DNA of 64,000 nucleotides from Butyricicoccus intestinisimiae. GTDB lineage: Bacteria; Bacillota; Clostridia; Oscillospirales; Butyricicoccaceae. Where the stretch lies: NCBI RefSeq assembly GCF_018918345.1, contig NZ_JAHLQI010000002.1, positions 434,001 through 498,000 on the forward strand, in the 5' to 3' direction. The notes beneath the pieces are model-generated. The model did not search any database, had not been told where the DNA came from, and was given only the letters and a program-made list of their open reading frames with translations. Of the stretch, positions 41,588 to 51,039 are shown piece after piece. A program made the translations under genes and the position numbers. Position 1 is the stretch's first letter; every line of letters starts with the position of its first letter.

Positions 41588-42979
41588 ATGTTAAAGAAAA
41601 ATAGTCTTGCCAGACACGGGCTTAACATCATCATTGTCGGCTGCGGCAAGGTCGGAACAACTCTCGTGCAGCAGTTGTGCAAGGAAGGTCATAAAATCAC
41701 AATTGTTGACAAAGACCCTTCCACCGTACAAGAACTGACCAACCTGTATGATATCATGGGTATCATCGGAAACGGCGCAAGCTACAGCGTACAAATCGAG
41801 GCCGGCATCAGCAGTGCCGATTTATTCATCGCCGTCACGGCTTCGGATGAGCTGAATCTCTTGTGCTGCACCATTGCCAAGCGTGTGGGTGACTGCTCCG
41901 CCATTGCCCGCGTGCGCACGCCGGATTACAGCAAGGAAGTCGGCTACCTGCGTGACCGCTTGGGTCTTGCTATGATTATCAATCCGGAATTGGAGGCTGC
42001 CCGTGAGGCTGCCCGCATTCTGTATCTGCCAACGGCATTGGAGGTCAATTCCTTTGCACATGGTCAGGTAGAAATGATTAAATTTAAAATTCCGGAGGGA
42101 AATCTTCTGGACGGCATGACCGTTGCACATCTGGGCCGTCATATCACCAACGCCGTACTGATTTGTGTGGTACAGCGCGGCGCCGAGCTTCACATTCCGG
42201 GCGGCGATTTCCAGCTCGCCAAGGGCGATATCATCTCGTTTGTTTGTCCGCGCCGCATGACGCGTTCCTTCTTGGAATGCATCGGCGTCAAAACCAAGCG
42301 CGTCAGCAACACCATGATTATCGGTGGCGGCAAGGGCGCATACTACCTCGGCAATCAGCTGATTCAAATGGGCATTTCGGTCAAAATTATTGAAATCAAT
42401 CGTGCGCGCTGTGAGGAGCTGAGTACGCTGTTGCCCAATGCCATCGTCATCAACGGCGACGGCACAGACGAAGAACTGCTAAAAGAAGAAGGCATCGAGT
42501 ACGCCGAATCGGTCGTTGCGCTCACCGGCATTGACGAAGAAAATGTTTTGCTGACATTACACGCGCGTCAGGTGTCCAACGCAAAGGTTATCACCAAGCT
42601 CAACCGCATTTCCTTCCACGACGTCATCAGCCAGCTGGATTTGGGCAGCGTCATTTATCCGCGCCTGATCACTTCCGAGGCAATTATCGCTTATGTGCGC
42701 GCGAAAACCAACTCAAAGGACAGCAACAACATCGAAACGCTGTATCATTTGTTTGATTCCCGCGTAGAAGCCGTTGAATTCCGTGTCGAGAAAGAATCCG
42801 CTGTCATCGGTGTTCCGCTGCGCAAGCTCCCGATTCGCAAGAGCTTGCTCGTGGCATTTATCAATCGGAACGGACGCATCATCATTCCAAGCGGCAACGA
42901 CTGTATTCATGTCGGTGACACCGTCATGGTTGTCACAACGCATCAAGAGCTGATGGACATCCGCGATATTTTGAGGTGA
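41588..42979 (+). CDS. trkA: Trk potassium uptake regulatory protein TrkA
   Basis: TrkA is the cytosolic NAD/ATP-binding ring that gates TrkH. The 463-residue protein has two tandem RCK units, each with a Rossmann fold (IIVGCGKVGTTLVQQL near 15 and MIIGGGKGAYYLGNQL near 240) and a TrkA_C domain. It has an extra N-terminal ~14 residues. An AGAGGAG site precedes ATG 41588. It is followed 9 bases later by trkH. Confidence 0.95.
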   Translation: MLKKNSLARHGLNIIIVGCGKVGTTLVQQLCKEGHKITIVDKDPSTVQELTNLYDIMGIIGNGASYSVQIEAGISSADLFIAVTASDELNLLCCTIAKRVGDCSAIARVRTPDYSKEVGYLRDRLGLAMIINPELEAAREAARILYLPTALEVNSFAHGQVEMIKFKIPEGNLLDGMTVAHLGRHITNAVLICVVQRGAELHIPGGDFQLAKGDIISFVCPRRMTRSFLECIGVKTKRVSNTMIIGGGKGAYYLGNQLIQMGISVKIIEINRARCEELSTLLPNAIVINGDGTDEELLKEEGIEYAESVVALTGIDEENVLLTLHARQVSNAKVITKLNRISFHDVISQLDLGSVIYPRLITSEAIIAYVRAKTNSKDSNNIETLYHLFDSRVEAVEFRVEKESAVIGVPLRKLPIRKSLLVAFINRNGRIIIPSGNDCIHVGDTVMVVTTHQELMDIRDILR

Positions 42980-42988
42980 CGGCGCAGC

Positions 42989-44491
42989 ATGAATACTTCT
43001 ATGATTCGTTATATCTTGGGTCATGTGCTCAAGATTGAAGCCATTCTTCTGCTGCTTCCCTGTTTGACTGCGGTTTATTATCAGGAAATACAAGGTGTGT
43101 ATTATCTGCTCACCGCAGCCATTTGTATTGTGCTCGGCTTTTTGATGACGCTGCGCAAACCGAAAAACAACGTCTTTTATCTCAAAGAGGGCTGTGTTGC
43201 CACAGCGCTGAGCTGGATATTTCTCAGTGTGTTTGGCTGTCTGCCGTTTGTATTCAGCAGAGAAATTCCTTCATTTACCAATGCGCTGTTTGAGACAATC
43301 TCCGGCTTTACAACAACCGGCGCCAGCATTTTAGAGGATGTAGAAGCCCTGTCGCACTGTGCGCTGCTGTGGCGCAGCTTCACGCACTGGATTGGCGGCA
43401 TGGGTGTGCTGGTTTTCCTGCTTGCGATTGTCCCGATGAGCGGCGGCTCCAACATCAATCTGATGCGTGCAGAAAGCCCGGGACCTTCCGTTGGCAAGCT
43501 GGTACCGAAAATGGTATCCTCTGCCCGTATTTTGTACGGCATTTATTTTGGATTGACTCTGTTGGAGATTGTGCTGCTGATTCTCGGCGGCATGCCGCTG
43601 TTTGACAGCGTGACCACCAGCTTCGGCACGGCCGGCACCGGCGGTTTCGGCATCAAAGCGGACAGCTTTGCCGGTTATGCCGTCCACCTGCAATGGATTG
43701 TCACCATCTTCATGATTTTATTCGGTGTCAATTTCAATGCATATTATTTTATTTTGTTCCACCAATTCCGCAAGGCATTTGGCATGGAAGAAGTGCGCGC
43801 CTATTTCGTCATTATTATTGCATCGGTTGCCTTTATCACATATAATATCCGCAGCATGTGCACCGGCGTCTTTGACGCATTGACACAGGCAGCCTTTCAG
43901 GTCGGCTCAATTATCACGACAACCGGCTTCGCCACGGCGAATTTCGACTTGTGGCCAAAGGCAAGTCAGGCAATTCTTGTCATGCTGATGTTCTGCGGTG
44001 CCTGCGCAGGCAGTACCGGCGGCGGCATCAAGGTTTCTCGTCTTCTCATCGCGGGCAAAACCGTTGTCAAAGAGCTGCGCTCGTATATCCATCCGAAAAT
44101 CATCACCAAGGTCAAGATGGACGGCAAGCCGATCGAGCATGAAGTTGTCCGCGCGACCAACGTGTACGTCATGACGTTTGTTGTTATCTTTACGGCTTCG
44201 GTATTCGCCCTTTCCTTTGAAGGGCATGATTTGGTCACCAATTTCACGGCGGTTGCCGCAACCATCAACAACATCGGCCCCGGTCTTTCTTTGGTAGGAC
44301 CTGCGGCAAACTTCAATTTCTTCAGCCCGATTTCCAAATACGTGCTGATGTTCGACATGCTTGCGGGCAGACTGGAGCTGTTCCCGCTGCTCATTCTGTT
44401 CCACCCGACGATCTGGCGCGAGCTGTTCGCCCACAAAGCGCAGGAGCGCAGAGCCGCCCGCGAACGCAGAAAAGAGCGAAAGCAAAGATGA
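42989..44491 (+). CDS. trkH: Trk potassium uptake channel subunit TrkH
   Basis: A 500-residue membrane protein of four pore repeats, each with a selectivity-filter turn (FTTTGAS, GTAGTGGFG, TTTGFAT, NNIGPGL), the K+-translocating partner of TrkA. Length and the N-terminal two extra helices are typical. A basic tail follows the last helix. The trkA-trkH order indicates one functional unit. Confidence 0.95.
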   Translation: MNTSMIRYILGHVLKIEAILLLLPCLTAVYYQEIQGVYYLLTAAICIVLGFLMTLRKPKNNVFYLKEGCVATALSWIFLSVFGCLPFVFSREIPSFTNALFETISGFTTTGASILEDVEALSHCALLWRSFTHWIGGMGVLVFLLAIVPMSGGSNINLMRAESPGPSVGKLVPKMVSSARILYGIYFGLTLLEIVLLILGGMPLFDSVTTSFGTAGTGGFGIKADSFAGYAVHLQWIVTIFMILFGVNFNAYYFILFHQFRKAFGMEEVRAYFVIIIASVAFITYNIRSMCTGVFDALTQAAFQVGSIITTTGFATANFDLWPKASQAILVMLMFCGACAGSTGGGIKVSRLLIAGKTVVKELRSYIHPKIITKVKMDGKPIEHEVVRATNVYVMTFVVIFTASVFALSFEGHDLVTNFTAVAATINNIGPGLSLVGPAANFNFFSPISKYVLMFDMLAGRLELFPLLILFHPTIWRELFAHKAQERRAARERRKERKQR

Positions 44492-44497
44492 TACAAC

Positions 44498-44524
44498 AAA
44501 AGCCCCGCATCGCGGGGCTTTTGC
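44498..44524. terminator. Bidirectional terminator after trkH
   Basis: AAAAGCCCCGC pairs with GCGGGGCTTTT around ATC. Confidence 0.85.
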
Positions 44525-44542
44525 TCTATGTATTTCTATTTC

Positions 44543-45433
44543 TTACAAACCAGCGGTCTGTCTGATGTAGTCGCGTGCCTTCAGCGCATACTCGAACGGG
44601 TTTGCCTTTGCCGGATCCTGTTCCGCTTCCACAACAAACCATCCCTCATAGTGTGCATCGCGCAGGGCTTGGAACACATTCGGATAATCGACACAGCCAT
44701 CTCCCGGAATCGTAAAGCATCCCTCCAGCACAGCCTGACGGAACGCAAAACCTTCCGCATATGCCTGCTTCATCTTTTCCGGCCGAATATCCTTCAAATG
44801 CACATGACCGATGCGCGAACCGAACAGCTTTGCTGCCTGTACGGCATCTTCACCGGAAAACGTAAAATGTCCGGTGTCAAAGCACAGATAGACGTAGCGC
44901 GGATCGGTATTATCCATCAGACGCTTGGTCTCCTCGATTGTCTGCACGACCGTCGCCATGTGATGGTGATAGCACAGCTTAAAGCCGCGGTCTGCTGCAA
45001 TCTTTCCCAGCTTATTGAGGCCATTGCACAGCTTTTCCCATTCCTCTTCTGTGGCAACCGGCTTATTATCGCCAAACATGGAGCAAGTCTCTGCAAACAG
45101 GCAGCGGGTCAGCTCGCAGACATTGACGCGCGAAGCACCGACTGCTTCCAGAAAATCCAAGGTCTTGATAAATTCCGCTTCATTTTCTTCATACGGCTTG
45201 GAGCACAAAAAGCTGGAAAACCACTGCGAGGCAATCTTGATGCCGCGCAAATCCAAGGCGTGATTCAAGACCGCCGGATCTGTCGGAAACTTTCCGCCGA
45301 CTTCTGTGCCCTGAAAGCCCGCGAGAGCCGCTTCGGAAATCATCTGTTCAAAGGTCAGCTCTCCGCCCAGCTGCGGCATATCATCATTCGTCCAACCAAT
45401 CGGTGCAATACCCAATTTTACATTGTTAAACAT
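44543..45433 (-). CDS. iolE: Myo-inosose-2 dehydratase-like protein
   Basis: A 296-residue TIM-barrel protein of the xylose-isomerase/AP-endonuclease-2 superfamily. Its N-terminus (LGIAPIGWTNDDMPQLGG, TFEQMISEAALAGFQGTEVGGKFP) is the IolE signature, and metal-binding motifs lie in YHHHMATVV, CFDTGH and IGHVHLKD. IolE dehydrates scyllo-inosose in inositol breakdown. The other dedicated iol genes (iolB, C, D, J) are not in the window, so use of a related polyol keto-sugar is possible. Operon with the oxidoreductase upstream, 12 bases apart. Confidence 0.88.
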   Translation of the reverse strand: MFNNVKLGIAPIGWTNDDMPQLGGELTFEQMISEAALAGFQGTEVGGKFPTDPAVLNHALDLRGIKIASQWFSSFLCSKPYEENEAEFIKTLDFLEAVGASRVNVCELTRCLFAETCSMFGDNKPVATEEEWEKLCNGLNKLGKIAADRGFKLCYHHHMATVVQTIEETKRLMDNTDPRYVYLCFDTGHFTFSGEDAVQAAKLFGSRIGHVHLKDIRPEKMKQAYAEGFAFRQAVLEGCFTIPGDGCVDYPNVFQALRDAHYEGWFVVEAEQDPAKANPFEYALKARDYIRQTAGL

Positions 45434-45445
45434 GTTTATCTCCTC

Positions 45446-46573
45446 TCAGCACTGTTCCCACTGACCGCTCTTGACCGACTTGAGCACGGCATCAATCACA
45501 CCGTCAACCTTTGCGCCCATGGCAAAATTACAAATATATTCTCCGCCGTGCAGCGCCTGCATCAGCGTGTGCGCCTGCAAGGTTTTCATATCGTCAAATG
45601 CAATGGCAATGCCGCCAGCCGGCTGGAACCATTTAAAGCCCTTGTGTTCCGGATTGAGCAGTACCGTGCGGAAACCGCAATCGCGTCCGCGGTCAACATC
45701 TGCATCCGACTTGAAATATACCTGTACCTCGCACATGCGCTCCAAGTCGTAGACAACCGAGCCTTCCGTGCCTTGAATCTCATAATAGAAATAATTCTTG
45801 CGTCCGGTTGCCACACGGGAGGACGAGAAGTCACCAATGGCACCGTTCTTATACTTCACAAGGAAGGAAATCACATCGTCATTTTCTACCGTTCCCATCT
45901 CAGACGAGCCAGCTTTTACCGGACGCTCTGGAATGACAATGGACTGCACCGCTGTAACGGCTTCCATATCGCCCAGAATCATCTGCGAAACAGAAAGCAG
46001 ATGGCTGCACAGATCGCCCAGCGCGCCGGAACCCGCCAGCTTATTGATGTGTCTCCATGCCAGCGGAATCTTCGGATCGAGCAGCATATCCTGATCATAT
46101 GTCGCATGGACGCGCATAATCTTGCCCAGTCTGCCGGATTTTACAAGTTCTGCCACATACTGGTTTGCCGGATTCATAATATTGGAAAATCCACAGTAAT
46201 TGACAACGCCTTTTTCCTTTGCCAGCTGCGCCAGCTCTCTGGACTGCTGTGCGGACAGGCTCAGCGGCTTTTCACAGAACACATGCTTGCCATGCTCCAG
46301 TGCCGCCTTTGCCATCTCATAGTGCATACAATTCGGCGTCGCAACGTCCACCAAATCGACAGCCGGATCCGACACAACGTCGTGCCAATCCGCTGTATAT
46401 CTCGCGTAGCCCATCTGCTCAGCAAATGCTTTCGCTGCATCTTCTGTCACATCGCTGACGATTTCGAACACCGGCATGTCATCTCCGAAAATCATCTTTG
46501 CATTGTGAAACGCTGTGGTGTGCGCTTTGCCCATCCAGCCGCCGCCAATCAAACCAATGCGAATCTCGTTCAT
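45446..46573 (-). CDS. Gfo/Idh/MocA family oxidoreductase (possible inositol or sugar dehydrogenase)
   Basis: A 375-residue NAD(P)-dependent dehydrogenase: IRIGLIGGGWMGKAHTTAF at the N-terminus, the catalytic EKP in FCEKPLSLS and a C-terminal beta-sheet domain with WRHINKLAGSGALGDLCSH. Paired with iolE, it could oxidise an inositol isomer to the inosose. I take ATG 46573, 9 bases from GGAG; the upstream ATG 46588 contains that site. It is first in the operon and divergent from the AraC regulator. Confidence 0.9.
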   Translation of the reverse strand: MNEIRIGLIGGGWMGKAHTTAFHNAKMIFGDDMPVFEIVSDVTEDAAKAFAEQMGYARYTADWHDVVSDPAVDLVDVATPNCMHYEMAKAALEHGKHVFCEKPLSLSAQQSRELAQLAKEKGVVNYCGFSNIMNPANQYVAELVKSGRLGKIMRVHATYDQDMLLDPKIPLAWRHINKLAGSGALGDLCSHLLSVSQMILGDMEAVTAVQSIVIPERPVKAGSSEMGTVENDDVISFLVKYKNGAIGDFSSSRVATGRKNYFYYEIQGTEGSVVYDLERMCEVQVYFKSDADVDRGRDCGFRTVLLNPEHKGFKWFQPAGGIAIAFDDMKTLQAHTLMQALHGGEYICNFAMGAKVDGVIDAVLKSVKSGQWEQC

Positions 46574-46623
46574 GTTGTCTCGCTCCATTTCATATCAAAA
46601 AATTTTTATACTTACTATTTTTC

Positions 46624-46639
46624 CGCGATAAAAATCGCG
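46624..46639. promoter_or_regulatory. Palindromic operator candidate between the iol-type operon and araC
   Basis: CGCGAT-AAAA-ATCGCG, perfect 6-base arms, in the divergent promoter region; likely binding site for the adjacent regulator or a repressor. Confidence 0.5.
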
Positions 46640-46659
46640 TAAATTGTTGTGTTTTTTCA

Positions 46660-46688
46660 TTCACAACCCTGTAATGCTATGATATACT
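46660..46688 (+). promoter_or_regulatory. Promoter of the AraC regulator
   Basis: TTCACA (46660-46665), 17-base spacer, TATACT (46683-46688). Confidence 0.65.
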
Positions 46689-46764
46689 ATTTGTAAAGCA
46701 ACTGCACTGCATTTTCTTGATAAAAAATATCAAAAAATTATACTTTTTTAGGAGCTGATGCCGT

Positions 46765-47613
46765 ATGCGCATAGATGCGGGAATTCTTCCGGATTCTGTC
46801 CGTTTTTTTCACGAGCCGGATGCATTCACAGAGCAGGCACTATATCACACGCCGCACGTCGGCGTCTATCACTGTGACTCTCAATACAATTTTTCCCGCG
46901 CAGGAGAAACCTGCCTAGACATTTGCCAAGCGATTTTTATGGATCAAGGCACATTGACTGTGCGTTACCACGAGCAGGAAATTACTGCATCTCCCGGCAT
47001 GCTGATTTTGCTCGACTGCCGAGAACCGCATGAATATTTTGCCGTCTCTCCGGAAATCCGTTTCCGCTGGTTTCACATCGTCGGCGCTTCCAGCTTTGCC
47101 TACATTGCCCACATTATTCAATCGCATGGATTTGTCATCCAAACCGCAAAGAACGCCGACATCGAACGGTTTTTCGCGCAGATTATCACGGATGCCAAAC
47201 AGGATGCAAATGCCTATGTCATCTCTGCGCATGTAGAGCAGCTGCTCGCCGGTCTCGCATCGCTCGCCGTAGAGACCAAGCCGGATGCCGTGGAACAGTC
47301 GATGATCGACTCCGCCCAGTATATAGAAGCGCATTATGCCGAAAAAGAGGCAAAAATCCCCGCACTTGCCGCCCGCGCCGCGCTGAGCACCTGCTATTAT
47401 CTTCGCAAGTTCAAAGAATATCACGGCGTCACCCCGCATCAATATTTACAATCGGTTCGCCTGCGCGCCGCAAAAGAGCAGCTCACCGTAACTGCGCACA
47501 GCATCGAACAAATCGCAGAGGACTGCGGATTTTGCAGCACATCCCATTTTATTATGGCATTTCGAAAGAACACCGGACTGACCCCGCTGCAATTTCGAAT
47601 TCTTTGGAAATAA
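46765..47613 (+). CDS. AraC-family transcription regulator
   Basis: A 282-residue regulator: N-terminal cupin-type ligand domain (about 1-160, with MLILLDCREPHEYF) and C-terminal double helix-turn-helix (AALSTCYYLRKFKEYHGVTPHQYLQ; IAEDCGFCSTSHFIMAFRKNTGLTPLQFR). Flanked by the divergent iolE-type operon and a downstream symporter, it very probably controls both. AGGAG precedes the ATG. Confidence 0.92.
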   Translation: MRIDAGILPDSVRFFHEPDAFTEQALYHTPHVGVYHCDSQYNFSRAGETCLDICQAIFMDQGTLTVRYHEQEITASPGMLILLDCREPHEYFAVSPEIRFRWFHIVGASSFAYIAHIIQSHGFVIQTAKNADIERFFAQIITDAKQDANAYVISAHVEQLLAGLASLAVETKPDAVEQSMIDSAQYIEAHYAEKEAKIPALAARAALSTCYYLRKFKEYHGVTPHQYLQSVRLRAAKEQLTVTAHSIEQIAEDCGFCSTSHFIMAFRKNTGLTPLQFRILWK

Positions 47614-47624
47614 CCGCGTTTCTC

Positions 47625-47653
47625 TTGACTTTATCGCTTTTATGTGATAAAGT
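47625..47653 (+). promoter_or_regulatory. Promoter and inverted repeat before the symporter
   Basis: TTGACT (47625-47630), 17 bases, TAAAGT (47648-47653). CTTTATC and GATAAAG (7-base arms, 10-base spacer) span the spacer and -10, a likely operator. Confidence 0.65.
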
Positions 47654-47728
47654 ATTCATCATGCAGATACTTTATTTATTAAAAGCATCAAAGTGTCTGC
47701 GCTACGTTTTTCAAAGGAAGGTTTACGT

Positions 47729-49261
47729 ATGAAACTGATTGTTTTACTCGTGTACTTCGCCGTGCTCATTGGCATCGGCTTGTACTGCCGCCGACACGCC
47801 ACCGATGTCAACGGCTTCGTCCTCGGCGGCCGCTCGGTCGGCCCATGGCTGACCGCATTCGCTTACGGTACGTCGTACTTCTCTGCCGTCATCTTTGTCG
47901 GCTACGCCGGTCAGTTCGGCTGGAAATACGGCATCGCTTCCACGTGGATTGGCATCGGCAACGCGCTGGTCGGTTCGCTGCTCGCTTGGGTCGTTCTCGG
48001 ACGCCGCACGCGCATCATGACGCAGCACTTGGACTCCGCAACAATGCCCGCCTTCTTCGGCTCCCGCTTCGACAGCAAGGCACTCAAGATTGGCTCTTCC
48101 GCCATTATTTTCGTGTTCTTGATTCCGTACACCGCTTCGCTGTACAACGGCTTATCCCGCCTGTTCGGCATGGCATTCAACATTGACTACACCGTCTGTA
48201 TCGTTCTCATGGCGATTTTGACCGCGATTTACGTCATCGCAGGCGGCTACATGGCAACCGCCATCAATGACTTTATTCAAGGCATCATCATGCTGTTTGG
48301 CATTGTGATTATCATTGCCGCTGTGCTGATGAGCAAGGGCGGCTTTATGGAAGCGGTCAACGGTCTGGCACAGGTTTCCGATCCGGCAGCCTCTGCGCAG
48401 CCGGGCGTCTTTGCTTCGTTCTTTGGTCCCGACCCGCTCAACCTGCTCGGCGTTGTCATCCTGACCAGCCTTGGCACATGGGGTCTGCCGCAGATGGTAC
48501 AGAAGTTCTACGCCATCAAGGACGAATCCTCGATTCACAAGGGTTCTGTCATTTCCACGCTGTTCGCGCTGGTTGTATCCGGCGGCTGCTACTTCTTGGG
48601 CGGCTTCGGTCGTCTGTTCTCGGATCAGGTCAACATCGAGGCGGACGGCTTTGATTCCATCATTCCGACCATGCTCTCCAATCTGACACCGATTCTCATT
48701 GCACTGGTTGTCATCTTGGTGCTGTCCGCGTCCATGTCCACGCTGTCCTCTCTGGTTATCGCGTCCAGCTCGACGCTGACGATTGATTTCCTCGGCGGCA
48801 CATTCATGAAGAACATGAGCCAGCGCAAGCTGCTTATCACCATTCGCGTATTTATCTTTGTATTCATCGCCATCTCTGCGGTGATTGCGATTGTCCAGTA
48901 CAAGAGCAACGTGACCTTTATCGCTCAGCTGATGGGCATCTCGTGGGGCGCACTCGCAGGCGCATTCCTCGCGCCGTTCCTGTACGGTCTGTACTGGAAG
49001 CGCACCAGCCGTCTGGCGTGCTGGGTATGCTTCATCTTCGGCTGCGGTCTGATGATTGCGAACATGCTGTTCCGCACCAGCTTCCCGACGCTGCTGCAGT
49101 CCCCGATTAACTGCGGCGCTGTCGCTATGATTGTCGGCTTAATTCTGGTTCCGGTCATCAGCCTGATTTCTCCGGCACCGAACAAAGAAATTGTAGACGA
49201 TGCGTTCTCCTGCTACGACAAGGAGACCACCGTTCCGCAGAAAACCGCTCTGGGAAAATAA
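47729..49261 (+). CDS. Sodium:solute symporter (SSS family)
   Basis: A 510-residue membrane protein with about 13 helices. SSS features: GFVLGGRSVGPWLTAFAYGTSYFSAV in the first core helices and LSASMSTLSSLVIASSSTLTIDF in the eighth, which holds the Na+-site serines. Likely carries the polyol or sugar used by the neighbouring dehydrogenase/dehydratase. ATG 47729 follows AAGGAAGG; upstream residues in the frame lack a site. Confidence 0.93.
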   Translation: MKLIVLLVYFAVLIGIGLYCRRHATDVNGFVLGGRSVGPWLTAFAYGTSYFSAVIFVGYAGQFGWKYGIASTWIGIGNALVGSLLAWVVLGRRTRIMTQHLDSATMPAFFGSRFDSKALKIGSSAIIFVFLIPYTASLYNGLSRLFGMAFNIDYTVCIVLMAILTAIYVIAGGYMATAINDFIQGIIMLFGIVIIIAAVLMSKGGFMEAVNGLAQVSDPAASAQPGVFASFFGPDPLNLLGVVILTSLGTWGLPQMVQKFYAIKDESSIHKGSVISTLFALVVSGGCYFLGGFGRLFSDQVNIEADGFDSIIPTMLSNLTPILIALVVILVLSASMSTLSSLVIASSSTLTIDFLGGTFMKNMSQRKLLITIRVFIFVFIAISAVIAIVQYKSNVTFIAQLMGISWGALAGAFLAPFLYGLYWKRTSRLACWVCFIFGCGLMIANMLFRTSFPTLLQSPINCGAVAMIVGLILVPVISLISPAPNKEIVDDAFSCYDKETTVPQKTALGK

Positions 49262-49274
49262 TCTATGACATTTT

Positions 49275-49313
49275 GCCAAGCCGTGCGCCTCCATGCGTGC
49301 GGCTTGGTTTTTC
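49275..49313 (+). terminator. Terminator after the symporter
   Basis: GCCAAGCCG pairs with CGGCTTGGT around a GC-rich loop; TTTTTC follows. Confidence 0.75.
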
Positions 49314-49448
49314 TTTGCCGCATAAATATGCACGCAAAATTTTCCTCTGCGCCGCCGCATTTTTGTTGATGTTTGTATCTAACAGGAGGCGGGCAATCAT
49401 GTTATACTAGACATGTTAAACACATCATATAGTAGGAGGTCTTATTCC

Positions 49449-50135
49449 ATGCCAATTTCATCAGAAACACTGAAACGGTATGCATTATGTATCTTGGGCC
49501 TGTTCTTCTCGGCGCAGGGCGTTGCGATCACCAAGCTGGGCGCATTGGGCGTTTCCCCGATTTCTTCGGTCGCCAATGTCATGAGCTTGCGTCTGCCGGC
49601 GCTGTCGCTCGGCAACTGGCTGATTATCTGGAACTGCGTGCTCATTCTCGGTCAGATTTTGATTTTGCGCCGCAAATTCCAGCCGATTCAGCTGCTTCAG
49701 ATTCCGTTGTCTTTCCTCTTTGGTTATTTTACAGATTTCGGTATGTGGGCATTCTCTTGGGCTTGTCCGGAGCTGTATCCGCTGCGTCTGGTCAACATCT
49801 GCTGCGGCACGATCATGCTGGGTTTTGGCATTTCCTTCTGCGTCATTGCCAACGCCGTCATGAACTCGGGCGAGGCATTTGTCAAGGCGGTTTCCGACAC
49901 CACGCGCAAGGATTTCGGCACACTGAAAATCTGCTTTGACGTCAGCTGCGTAGGCATCGCACTGGTTCTGTCTTTACTTTTCTTTGACTTTACCATTCAG
50001 GGCACCCGCGAGGGCACACTGATTGCCGCGCTGTGCACCGGCATGGTCATCAAATTCTTTACACCGCGTCTGCGTCAGCCGCTGGAGCGCTTTATCGGCT
50101 GCCATCGCGCACAGAAAGAGGAGATTTCCGCATGA
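49449..50135 (+). CDS. YczE/YitT-like integral membrane protein
   Basis: A 228-residue protein with about five to six membrane helices. The N-terminal LKRYALCILGLFFSAQGVAITKLGALGVSPISSVANVMS is the hallmark of the YczE/YyaS (DUF6198) family, of unknown biochemical role. ATG 49449 has an AGGAGG site 10 bases upstream. It overlaps the amidohydrolase start by 4 bases (ATGA), so both are made together. Confidence 0.85.
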   Translation: MPISSETLKRYALCILGLFFSAQGVAITKLGALGVSPISSVANVMSLRLPALSLGNWLIIWNCVLILGQILILRRKFQPIQLLQIPLSFLFGYFTDFGMWAFSWACPELYPLRLVNICCGTIMLGFGISFCVIANAVMNSGEAFVKAVSDTTRKDFGTLKICFDVSCVGIALVLSLLFFDFTIQGTREGTLIAALCTGMVIKFFTPRLRQPLERFIGCHRAQKEEISA

Positions 50136-50980
50136 TTATTGATTTTCACACCCATACATTTCCTGCCAAAATTGCACATTCCGTCATCGCGCATTTACAG
50201 AGCAAATCGCGTTCCATGGCATTTACCGACGCGACCAACGACGGTCTGCGCCGCTCCATGGACAACGCCGGCATTGACCTGTCGATTTTGCTGCCGGTTA
50301 TGACCAACACGCATCAGGTACCCAAGCTCAATGAAATTGCCGCCCGCACCAATGAACATTGGGAGGAAACCGGTTTGCTGTCGTTCGGCGGCATGCATCC
50401 GGAATACACCAACTACAAAGAGGAACTGCGGCATATTGCAGACATGGGCATCAAGGGCATCAAGCTGCATCCGGCATATCAGGGCTATGACTTTGACGAC
50501 ATTCGGTACATGCGCATCATAGACAAGGCAGCAGAGCTGGGATTGATTGTTTTGACACACGCAGGCATGGACATCGGCATTCCGGAACACAACTACTGTT
50601 CGACAGCACATATTCGCCATGTCATGCAGGAGGTCGGTCCGGACAAGCTGGTTCTCGCCCACATGGGCGGCTGGCAGGGCTGGCGCGATGTCGCCAACAA
50701 TCTCGCCGATTTGCCGGTGTATTTTGACACCGCGTTTTCGATGGGTGATATTCTCCCTGCACCGAACACCATACGCGCAGAAGAAGAATCGCACAACATG
50801 AACAAGCAGCAGTTTGCCTTTCTTGCACACACGCTGGGAACCGACAAATTGCTGTTTGCCACAGACTGCCCGTGGAGCAGTCAATCGGAATCTTTGGCAT
50901 TTCTGCGAGATTGCGAATTTACGGAGCAGGAGCTGGCGGACATTCTGGGGAACAATGCACAAAAGCTGCTGAAGCTATAA
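50132..50980 (+). CDS. Amidohydrolase family protein (amidohydrolase_2 type)
   Basis: A 282-residue TIM-barrel metal hydrolase: metal ligands in DFHTHTFP at the N-terminus, a Lys in GIKGIKLHPAYQGY, His residues in LTHAGMD and LAHMGGW, and the terminal Asp in FATDCPWSS. Family members hydrolyse or decarboxylate ring compounds; the substrate here is unknown. Translationally coupled to the YczE-like protein. Confidence 0.88.
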   Translation: MIIDFHTHTFPAKIAHSVIAHLQSKSRSMAFTDATNDGLRRSMDNAGIDLSILLPVMTNTHQVPKLNEIAARTNEHWEETGLLSFGGMHPEYTNYKEELRHIADMGIKGIKLHPAYQGYDFDDIRYMRIIDKAAELGLIVLTHAGMDIGIPEHNYCSTAHIRHVMQEVGPDKLVLAHMGGWQGWRDVANNLADLPVYFDTAFSMGDILPAPNTIRAEEESHNMNKQQFAFLAHTLGTDKLLFATDCPWSSQSESLAFLRDCEFTEQELADILGNNAQKLLKL

Positions 50981-50991
50981 TTTCCGATACA

Positions 50992-51027
50992 AAAATCCCG
51001 TCTTTCACGCGAAAGACGGGATTTTGT
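50992..51027. terminator. Bidirectional terminator
   Basis: AAAATCCCGTCTTTC pairs perfectly with GAAAGACGGGATTTT around ACGC. Confidence 0.88.
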
Positions 51028-51039
51028 TATGTATAGCTA

